DNA of 15,556 nucleotides from Candidatus Woesearchaeota archaeon UBA153 (lineage in GTDB: Archaea > Nanobdellota > Nanobdellia > Woesearchaeales > UBA525), in NCBI GenBank assembly GCA_002503705.1, contig DASH01000045.1:1-15556 (forward strand). Direction: 5' to 3'. The first letter of the stretch is position 1; every line of letters begins with the position of its first letter. Made by a program: the position numbers and the translations under genes. Shown here in pieces: positions 1-5,019 of the stretch. The notes beneath the pieces are model-generated. The model worked only from the letters and a program-made list of their open reading frames with translations, did not search any database and was not told the origin of the DNA.

Positions 1-1
1 G

Positions 2-577
2 ATCTACAATGCCGACGCGGTCCTCGTGGCCGCGCACCGTCTCAGCCCGAACCGACTGTTTCTGCTTGTTAATGAAGAGCCGAACAACGAGCAAGAGGCG
101 GCCGTCAAGAAGGTCCGCGAAAGCCTCGGGTTGCTGATGGAGATCAAGACGCAGAAAGTCTCCGTCTACGACATCGTCAAGACCGCCGAGAAAGTGGTTG
201 CGCTCATCGACGCGCAACCGAACAACGAGACGATCTATGTTAATGTGACTTCTGGGCGGAAGACACAGGCGCTTGGTTTATTGTTTGCGGCTTATGCGCG
301 GTGCGAACGCGTCAAGAAGATCGCGTACAACCCTGAGGAAGACAAGAAAGCTGTGGTGTATCTTCCTCGGTTGTCGTTCAACCTGAACAACAGCCAGAAG
401 AAAGTGCTTGATTACTTGGCGACGGCGGAAGGGAAATCGATCACCGAGCTCGCGGACGCGATCGACATCAGCCGCGCCATGCTCTACAAAACCATCCAAG
501 AGCTCGAAGAGCTGGATTTGATCGAAACGACAGAAGGCGTGAAACTAACCGACGCGGGACGGATAGCGAGGATGTGA
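2..577 (+). CDS. CARF-like sensor with C-terminal winged-helix domain (5' truncated)
   Basis: The frame is open from the first bases of the window (about 191 residues visible), so the true start lies upstream; the internal GTG at 26 is not a convincing start. The first ~115 visible residues look like the second half of a Rossmann-type CARF domain: strand-forming FLLVNEE, then NVTSGRKTQALGLL (bases ~242-283), matching the N-x-(S/T)-G-x-(K/R) ligand-loop motif of CARF proteins. After about base 380 comes a MarR/ArsR-like winged helix (LDYLATAEGKSITELADAI, then ISRAMLYKTIQELEELDLI). Known Csa3- and HFX_2341-type proteins have this order and act as nucleotide-sensing transcription regulators; that role is inferred here. 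No cas gene or CRISPR array is visible. The stop is followed directly by the next ATG, so the two genes are probably co-transcribed and translationally coupled. Confidence 0.7.
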   Translation: MYNADAVLVAAHRLSPNRLFLLVNEEPNNEQEAAVKKVRESLGLLMEIKTQKVSVYDIVKTAEKVVALIDAQPNNETIYVNVTSGRKTQALGLLFAAYARCERVKKIAYNPEEDKKAVVYLPRLSFNLNNSQKKVLDYLATAEGKSITELADAIDISRAMLYKTIQELEELDLIETTEGVKLTDAGRIARM

Positions 578-1891
578 ATGGTGAACGTCAATCTTCTCGT
601 CGCGGAGGGTGAAGGGCTCACGCTCGAGTTCAAAGAACGTTACAGTCCGAAAATCGACGAGGACATCGTCGCCTTCGCGAACACGAAAGGCGGCCGCGTC
701 CTCCTCGGCGTCTCCGACGATCGGCGGAGCGTCGGCTGCACGCTCACGAACGAGCTCAAGGCGCGCATCCTGAGCCTCGCGCGGAACTGCGAGCCGGGCA
801 TCGGCGTCACCATCGCCGCGCACGACGGCGTCGTCGTGGTCGAGGTGCCGGAGGGGCGCGAGAAGCCGTACCGGTGCGCTTCGGGATACTATCGGCGCCT
901 TGACGGCGCGACGCAGAAGATGCGCACGGACGAGCTCCGGCTCCTCTTCAACGCGACGAACCCGCTTCCATACGAGGCCCGGCCTTCACACTGCACCTTG
1001 AAGGACGTCGTCGATGCGAAGGTGCGCGCATTCCTCACGGAAGCCCGCATCCCCGGACCCGTCACGACACGCGCGCTCCTCACGAGCCTCAACCTCGTAG
1101 ACGGGCGCTTGACGAACGCTGGCGCCCTCTTCTTCACCGCAGCGCCCGCCGAGGCGCAGCTCATCGCCTTCAAAGGGAAGGAGAAAGCGATCGTCTACGA
1201 CCGCCACGACGTCCGCGACGACCTGCTCACGCAGTTCAACGAAGCGATGCTCTTCCTCACGAAACACCTGAACCTGCGCAGCGAAATCAAAGGGGTGGAT
1301 CGCGAGGACATCCTCGAGATCCCGGAAGAGGCGCTGCGCGAGGCGGTGGTGAACGCGCTCATGCACCGCGACTACAGCGTCCGCGGGACAAGCGTGACCG
1401 TCCACGTCTTCGACGACCGCGTCGAGATCACGAACCCTGGCACGGCGCCGCCCGGCCGGCTCGGCGCGGTGAGCGTGCGGCGCAACGAGCTCATCGCGGA
1501 CCTCTTCTCGCGCATGCGCAAGGCGGAACGCGCCGGCACCGGCATCGCGAAGATACGACGGCTCATGGCTTCCGCCGGATTGCCACCGCCAACGTTCCAG
1601 ACCGGACCGTTCTTCACGGTGGTGTTCCGGCGTCCGACCACGCTCACGAGAGAGGAAACGACTCGGAAAGTCCCAGAAAATCCCAGAACTACCCAGAAAA
1701 CTACCCAGAAAACTACCCAGAAAATCCTCGCGCTTCTCGCCGAACAGCCAGCGATGACGAGAGAAGAGCTCGCCGCGCGTCTCGGCATCACGCCCGACGG
1801 CGTCAAGTACCACCTCGCCAGGCTCCAGGAGAAAGGCCTCCTCCGGCGCGTCGGCCCCGACAAGGGTGGTACGTGGGAGGTGCGAACGTGA
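578..1891 (+). CDS. AlbA_2 (Schlafen-like)/GHKL ATPase-fold protein with C-terminal winged helix
   Basis: 437 residues. Residues ~14-125 match the AlbA_2 (divergent AAA_4/Schlafen-like) domain: LEFKERYSPKIDEDIVAFAN, GGRVLLGVSDD, then KPYRCASGYYRR. Residues ~250-335 match the GHKL-type HATPase_c_4 module: EALREAVVNALMHRDY (N-box like), EITNPGTAPPG and GTGIAKIRRLM. A linker with three exact TTQK repeats (residues 371-382) leads to a winged helix (ALLAEQPAMTREELAARLGI). Proteins with this order are often annotated as putative transcriptional regulators or RecG-related ATP-binding proteins; their biochemical role is not settled, though several occur in defence or stress loci. The ATG abuts the previous stop, with GAGG at 568-571 as a weak ribosome site. 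The stop overlaps the next gene's GTG in a GTGA junction. Confident on domains, not on function. Confidence 0.85.
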   Translation: MVNVNLLVAEGEGLTLEFKERYSPKIDEDIVAFANTKGGRVLLGVSDDRRSVGCTLTNELKARILSLARNCEPGIGVTIAAHDGVVVVEVPEGREKPYRCASGYYRRLDGATQKMRTDELRLLFNATNPLPYEARPSHCTLKDVVDAKVRAFLTEARIPGPVTTRALLTSLNLVDGRLTNAGALFFTAAPAEAQLIAFKGKEKAIVYDRHDVRDDLLTQFNEAMLFLTKHLNLRSEIKGVDREDILEIPEEALREAVVNALMHRDYSVRGTSVTVHVFDDRVEITNPGTAPPGRLGAVSVRRNELIADLFSRMRKAERAGTGIAKIRRLMASAGLPPPTFQTGPFFTVVFRRPTTLTREETTRKVPENPRTTQKTTQKTTQKILALLAEQPAMTREELAARLGITPDGVKYHLARLQEKGLLRRVGPDKGGTWEVRT

Positions 1892-2052
1892 AACGGTCGG
1901 AGACCGCGCTGCTCGCCGGACTCGTGAAGCGGCTCGGCGCGGCATATCCCGGATTGCTGCTCGAGGCGTATGAGGAGTTCTTGGACGAGTACGGTGACGA
2001 CACACGCTCGAGCGCGTTGCGGCCGGGTCGACTCGTACGGAACGAGCGCTGA
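1888..2052 (+). CDS. Small 54-residue protein, last gene of the CARF/AlbA_2 operon
   Basis: I do not recognise this protein. It starts at a GTG overlapping the upstream stop by four bases (GTGA), with a strong ribosome site GGAGGTG at 1876-1882 five bases ahead of the start. The 54 codons have the GC-rich third positions of the neighbouring genes. The product is charged and mostly helical in appearance: MKRSETALLAGLVKRLGAAY, then a leucine-rich acidic stretch ending near EFLDEYGDD, then an arginine-rich tail. There is no signal peptide or membrane segment. The coupling suggests it is made together with the AlbA_2/GHKL protein, perhaps as a partner. Being short, it could still be chance, but overlap, ribosome site and codon use together favour a real gene. 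Confidence 0.6.
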   Translation: MKRSETALLAGLVKRLGAAYPGLLLEAYEEFLDEYGDDTRSSALRPGRLVRNER

Positions 2053-2140
2053 AGGTGTTCAGTGAGCGTGCTGAAGGCCCGGGGAAGGCTACAGATCATC
2101 AACAACAGTCCCGGACGTCTTCCGGCGTCTTTGAGGATAG

Positions 2141-2149
2141 TTTTTTATA
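2141..2149 (+). promoter_or_regulatory. TATA box of microgene copy 1
   Basis: TTTTTTATA centred about 28 bases before the ATG at 2173, which predicts a leaderless transcript. The surrounding 2112-2166 is nearly identical to the promoter of copy 2 (one mismatch up to the TATA-start spacer), including a purine-rich GAGGATAG just upstream that could serve as the TFB-recognition element. Confidence 0.75.
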
Positions 2150-2172
2150 GGCGTTCGTCTTCTCGGCGTGCT

Positions 2173-2289
2173 ATGTCGTTGCACCCGGATAAGACGTTGT
2201 TCGAGCTGAACCCGCAATTGAAGCGCGACCTTGACGTTTTGCGTCAGAAGCTGCGGGACGCCGGACTGATGGACAAGATAGACTTCTAG
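2173..2289 (+). CDS. 38-residue microprotein, copy 1 (MSLHPDK family)
   Basis: ATG at 2173 lies ~28 bases downstream of a TATA box, so the message is probably leaderless. The product begins MSLHPDKTLFELNPQLKRDL, then a charged helical segment (KLRDAGL) and a short acidic end. It is paralogous to the ORF at 3343: both begin MSLHPDK and share LFEL, LKRDLD, KLR and AGL, while differing at about half of the remaining positions. Amino-acid similarity, a conserved start and a conserved promoter argue that it is a translated gene. A longer frame opens at 2062, but its upstream part crosses the promoter and is not conserved in copy 2, so I reject it. There is no membrane segment or cysteine motif. 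The function is unknown; small size, charge and duplication would suit a regulator or binding partner. Confidence 0.7.
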   Translation: MSLHPDKTLFELNPQLKRDLDVLRQKLRDAGLMDKIDF

Positions 2290-2374
2290 GGTTCGGAGAG
2301 CTTCAAGCCTCGTTCTTTCAAGAATCTCCGTTCTCGTCGGAAGATTGCCGGGCACTGGACACGCGGCCGTGAAG

Positions 2375-2382
2375 CATATAAA
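2375..2382 (+). promoter_or_regulatory. TATA box of the Bro-N gene
   Basis: CATATAAA lies about 26 bases before the ATG at 2405. The spacing fits a leaderless or nearly leaderless start and favours 2405 over other in-frame positions. The overlapping ATG at 2401 is in a different frame that lacks family similarity. Confidence 0.7.
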
Positions 2383-2404
2383 CCGGAGCGTCAACCCGAA
2401 ATGA

Positions 2405-3244
2405 ATGGAGAACGAGCACGGCCTCAGCGCCTTCCAAGGGAAGAACATCAGGCGCGTCTGGCATCGGAACGAGTGGTGGTTCTCAGTGTTCGATATCGTC
2501 GCCGCGCTGACGGAGAGCGCCGACCCGAAACAGTACGTCAAGAAGATGCGAAGCCGCGACCCGGCCTTGGATGCGAAGTGGGGTACAATTTGTACCCCCC
2601 TTGAGATTCTCGCCCCGGACGGCAAGAGACGAGAGACGAACTGCGTCAATGCCGAGGGAGCGTTCCGCATCATCCAATCAATCCCCTCTCCGAAAGCTGA
2701 GCCGTTCAAGTTGTGGCTCGCCAAGGTCGGGTATGAGCGAGTCCAGGAGATCGAGAATCCCGAGCTCGCGCAGCAGCGCATGAAAGCGCTCTACGCGGCG
2801 AAAGGCTACTCTGACGAGTGGATCGAGAAGCGCGTGCGCGGCATCGCGATACGGGACGAGCTCACGGACGAGTGGAAGCGGCGCGGAGTCCGGGCGGACC
2901 GCGAGTTCGCCCTCCTGACGGCTGAGATCTCGCAAGCGACGTTCGGCATGACGCCGAGCGAGTACAAACGGTTCAAGGGGCTTGAGAAAGAGAACCTGCG
3001 CGACCACATGGATGACATGGAGACCATCCTCACGATGCTCGGCGAAGCCACCACGACGAGGTTCACTCGGGAGCGCGATTCACAGGCGCTTGAGAAGTTG
3101 AAGGGCGACGCGAAAGACGGCGGCGACGTCGCCGGAGCGGCGAGGAAGGATATTGAAGGCCGGCTCGGGAAGAGCGTCGTCTCGCAGGAGAACTTTCTCG
3201 GCACGACGGAGCGGCAGAAGCGGCTCGCGCAGAAGAAGCGTTGA
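2405..3244 (+). CDS. Bro-N domain phage-antirepressor-like protein (DinD-type)
   Basis: 279 residues. The N-terminal ~110 residues form a Bro-N domain: FQGKNIRRVWHRNEWWFSVF, then DIVAALTESADPKQYVKKM, and further on INxEGAFRII-like VNAEGAFRII with PFKLWLAKVGYERVQE. The C-terminal half matches the chromosomal Bro-N/DNA-damage-inducible D family: RGIAIRDELTDEWKRRG, FALLTAEISQATFGMTPSEY, a helical DHMDDMETIL segment, and the characteristic end GGDVAGAARKDIEGRLG followed by VVSQENF. The length fits the family. Bro-N proteins are DNA-binding antirepressors of phages and large viruses; chromosomal members are widespread and of uncertain role. The gene has its own TATA box and sits alone between the two copies of the microgene repeat. 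The family is common in mobile DNA, so a transferred origin is plausible but not shown. Confidence 0.88.
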   Translation: MENEHGLSAFQGKNIRRVWHRNEWWFSVFDIVAALTESADPKQYVKKMRSRDPALDAKWGTICTPLEILAPDGKRRETNCVNAEGAFRIIQSIPSPKAEPFKLWLAKVGYERVQEIENPELAQQRMKALYAAKGYSDEWIEKRVRGIAIRDELTDEWKRRGVRADREFALLTAEISQATFGMTPSEYKRFKGLEKENLRDHMDDMETILTMLGEATTTRFTRERDSQALEKLKGDAKDGGDVAGAARKDIEGRLGKSVVSQENFLGTTERQKRLAQKKR

Positions 3245-3310
3245 AGCGGCGAGCGTCTTATTGAGATCGTCATTCCGGTCTCGGACGTCTTCCGGCATCT
3301 TTGAGGATAG

Positions 3311-3319
3311 TTTTTTATA
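3311..3319 (+). promoter_or_regulatory. TATA box of microgene copy 2
   Basis: TTTTTTATA about 28 bases before the ATG at 3343, in the same position and context as copy 1; predicts a leaderless message. Confidence 0.75.
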
Positions 3320-3342
3320 GGCGTTCGTCTTCTCGGTCGTCT

Positions 3343-3462
3343 ATGTCGTTGCACCCGGATAAGAAGCTGTTCGAGCTCCACCCTGAGCTGAAGCGTGACT
3401 TGGACGCGTTCCATGAGAAGCTGCGCAAGGCTGGTTTGCTCGGCACGTTCAAGTTCGACTAG
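3343..3462 (+). CDS. 39-residue microprotein, copy 2 (MSLHPDK family)
   Basis: ATG at 3343, TAG at 3460-3462. The product begins MSLHPDKKLFELHPELKRDL, then has DAFHEKLRKAGLL and ends in a short basic/aromatic tail (KFD). It shares the N-terminal block, LFEL, LKRDLD, KLR and AGL with copy 1, while the last ~8 residues differ fully. Substitutions keep character in several places (Q/E, D/K in an exposed helix), which suggests selection on the protein. The promoter is more conserved than the coding sequence, so expression control matters or the promoters were recently homogenised. I do not recognise a family. Confidence 0.7.
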   Translation: MSLHPDKKLFELHPELKRDLDAFHEKLRKAGLLGTFKFD

Positions 3463-3612
3463 GGCTCTGTCAGCTTCAAGCCTCGTTCTTTCAGGAATCG
3501 TCGTAACCGTTCAGAACTGAGTATCTGCCGGTCGATCGTCACGAAGCGCGAGTGAGTCGTTCTTGTCTCTCCTCCTGCGGATTCCGGCAGCGTTCTTCTT
3601 AAAAAAGTAACG

Positions 3613-3626
3613 AAATATATATAAAT
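3613..3626 (+). promoter_or_regulatory. TATA box of the HTH-nucleotidyltransferase gene
   Basis: A strong A/T run (ATATATATAAAT) centred ~29 bases before the ATG at 3649. The spacing predicts a leaderless message and supports that start. The local AT-rich patch continues to about 3648. Confidence 0.8.
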
Positions 3627-3648
3627 AACTGATAATTATACATCTTAT

Positions 3649-4491
3649 ATGGTTGATTTGTACTTGTTTGATGTTCGTCGGAACGAGGCCGCGCTCCGGC
3701 ACTTCTTGACCGCGCGCCAGCTCTCCGTGCTGTGGAAACGAGTCGCGGGCGCGAGCCTCACGGCGACGGAGAAGACGTATTACTATAAGTTCATCAAGCC
3801 TCGTCTCGCGGCGTTGCAGGCGTTGTTCGGGCAGGACTCGTTCGTCCGAGGCGCGAGTCTGATCGTGCCGGGCCGCGCCGAGAAAGCGGCCGCGCTGCTG
3901 CGCCGTTTCGGCCGGAAGCATCGCGGCCAGCGGATGCTCATCTCCGGCTCCTTCCTGTTCAGCAAGGAGTATCACGATATCGATCTCTTCGTCTTCACGA
4001 AGTATCGCAAAGAGGACTATGTCGCGCGGAACGTCCACGTGACCTTCTTGCCCGTCGAGTCGTTGAGCTCGCTCTTCGTCGCCTCGCTCTCCAGCATCAG
4101 CGTCGCGAACTTCGCGACGACGCCCCCGACGAGCTTTGACGTCTCGCTCGATGACGTAGTGCGGGCGTACGAGCTGCTCGTCAATCACGTGCTGAACGGC
4201 GACGAGCACGAGCAGGAGCTGCGCGACCTGCTCTTACGGGCAGAGTACGTCTCGCGGGGCGTCATCCTCGACCCGAAACAGCTCGCCGCCTTGTGCCGGC
4301 GGTGCGACACCCTCCCCTTCCTCGACGACCTCCTCGTCAACACGCTCATCCTCGGCTTCCGACGGAAAGAACTCAAAGAACGGCTGGAGTCGCTCATCAA
4401 GGATTATAAGGGGCTCGCGCGAGAGTACACGGGCGAGAACGTGAGCCACTATCTCGAGACCTACACTGAGGCGATGCGGCTTGCGACTTGA
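3649..4491 (+). CDS. HTH + nucleotidyltransferase-fold protein, possible antitoxin-side partner
   Basis: 280 residues. Residues ~20-57 (LTARQLSVLWKRVAGASLTA, then TEKTYYYKFIKPRLAAL) resemble an archaeal helix-turn-helix module. Residues 96-115 carry a minimal nucleotidyltransferase (Pol-beta superfamily) signature: ISGS (Gly100-Ser101) then DIDLFV with Asp110 and Asp112, the metal-binding pair. The next region (VARNVHVTFLPVESL) fits the following strand. The C-terminal ~130 residues are helical with no recognised domain. Minimal nucleotidyltransferases often act as antitoxins that nucleotidylate a partner toxin; here the next gene overlaps this one by 11 bases and looks RelE-like, so a two-gene module is inferred. 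The ATG is supported by the TATA box 29 bases ahead. An RNA-modifying or regulatory enzyme is an alternative. Confidence 0.75.
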   Translation: MVDLYLFDVRRNEAALRHFLTARQLSVLWKRVAGASLTATEKTYYYKFIKPRLAALQALFGQDSFVRGASLIVPGRAEKAAALLRRFGRKHRGQRMLISGSFLFSKEYHDIDLFVFTKYRKEDYVARNVHVTFLPVESLSSLFVASLSSISVANFATTPPTSFDVSLDDVVRAYELLVNHVLNGDEHEQELRDLLLRAEYVSRGVILDPKQLAALCRRCDTLPFLDDLLVNTLILGFRRKELKERLESLIKDYKGLAREYTGENVSHYLETYTEAMRLAT

Positions 4492-4795
4492 CGACGCGCG
4501 ACAGCAGATCACGGCACTCTTGGGCGCGGTCAGCATCGACGGCCATTTCGACAAGTGCTTCGCCAATCTCAAGGAGACGCAACAAGACGAATTGTTCGTG
4601 TGGCTGCGCGACTGCGTCGAGCGCCGCGCCAACCCGATACAGTCGAAGCGCGACCGCGAGGTGATCGGCTTCGTCAAGCGATTCGGCAGCGACCTCCGCG
4701 CCATCCTCACCAAGAAGAAAGACGGTTACTTCCTCGCGCTCTTCCTCGACAAGCACAAATACTACGAAGACGAGATGGCGCGACTCGGATTCTAA
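4481..4795 (+). CDS. Small RelE/ParE-superfamily-like protein, possible toxin
   Basis: 104 residues, overlapping the upstream stop by 11 bases. The start is probably TTG 4481, since no ATG or GTG precedes the conserved-looking part and GAGG at 4468-4471 is a usable ribosome site. The order of elements resembles RelE/HigB/ParE folds: two helices (FDKCFANLKETQQDELFVWL, then a second helix), then strand-like segments GSDLRAILTKKK, GYFLALFLDKH and a C-terminal KYYEDEMARLGF. In RelE-type toxins, basic and His/Tyr residues near the C-terminal strands contact mRNA; Lys/His/Tyr 91-95 here could do so, but I cannot assign catalytic residues. Similarity is at the level of fold pattern only, so the toxin role is inference. 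Overlap with the nucleotidyltransferase gene indicates coupled translation. Confidence 0.65.
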   Translation: MRLDDARQQITALLGAVSIDGHFDKCFANLKETQQDELFVWLRDCVERRANPIQSKRDREVIGFVKRFGSDLRAILTKKKDGYFLALFLDKHKYYEDEMARLGF

Positions 4796-4921
4796 AGAAG
4801 AAATCGGACGCGAGCGACAAGCTCAAAGCGCGGCTCCGTAGAGCGGTGACCGCGTGAGATGGTAGGTTCACGTCACTCTTGATGCTTCTGAAGGCTTTTC
4901 CGTCGGTGTCTGGGGAGAAAC

Positions 4922-4930
4922 ATTTAAAAA
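4922..4930 (+). promoter_or_regulatory. TATA box of smc
   Basis: ATTTAAAAA, preceded by a purine-rich GGGGAGAAAC that could be the TFB element. Transcription should begin near 4950-4955, about 65-70 bases before the smc start, so smc has a real leader, unlike the other promoter-proximal genes here. Confidence 0.7.
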
Positions 4931-4954
4931 CCCTCGTGGGTCGGTTGTCGTCTG

Positions 4955-5012
4955 ATGGTCGAGGGTGGTGAGCATCAGCTCTGAGGATGCTCGCCCTGTA
5001 GCGTGAAGGTGG
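4955..5012 (+). promoter_or_regulatory. smc leader: 9-codon uORF plus hairpin
   Basis: An ATG at 4955, ~29 bases after the TATA box, opens a nine-codon frame (MVEGGEHQL) ending at TGA 4982-4984. A hairpin overlaps it: GAGCATC (4970-4976) pairs with GATGCTC (4986-4992), extended by T-G, G-C and G-C pairs, with a loop at 4977-4985 that contains the uORF stop. AAGGTGG (5006-5012) lies seven bases before the smc GTG and is its likely ribosome site. Whether the uORF is translated is inference from spacing. Confidence 0.5.
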
Positions 5013-5019
5013 CTGTGTC

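Larger units (their letters stand above)
2112..2326 (+). repeat. Direct repeat copy 1: promoter + microgene + conserved 3' element
   Basis: Bases 2112-2193 match 3282-3363 with about five mismatches (one near 2126, four clustered just before the ATG). The coding part diverges more, then 2299-2326 matches 3472-3499 with a single mismatch (AGCTTCAAGCCTCGTTCTTT core). The copies are offset by exactly 1170 bases at the start codon. The 3' element ends in a pyrimidine/T-rich run and is probably the shared transcript end. Confidence 0.85.
3282..3499 (+). repeat. Direct repeat copy 2: promoter + microgene + conserved 3' element
   Basis: Partner of 2112-2326. The promoter part is almost unchanged, the coding part is diverged, and the 3' element (3472-3499) is again conserved. 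The two copies bracket the Bro-N gene in direct orientation. Confidence 0.85.

Noticed and set aside
986..2005. 339-codon minus-strand frame opposite the AlbA_2 gene
   Set aside because: It is an antisense shadow of a well-recognised gene in GC-rich DNA, with no family resemblance and low-complexity Arg/Glu content.
2062..2172. Longer reading frame extending microgene copy 1 upstream to 2062
   Set aside because: The extension runs through the TATA promoter and is not preserved as a frame in copy 2; the ATG at 2173 is shared by both copies.
3525..3590. CTGCCGG/CCGGCAG inverted repeat between microgene copy 2 and the nucleotidyltransferase gene
   Set aside because: A 7-bp stem with ~52 bases between is likely by chance in GC-rich DNA, and no second copy supports it.
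4796..4857. Lys/Arg-rich frame after the RelE-like stop (KKKSDASDKLKARLRRAVTA)
   Set aside because: It is only the tail of an out-of-phase frame. A lost C-terminal extension by frameshift is possible but there is no supporting start or motif.
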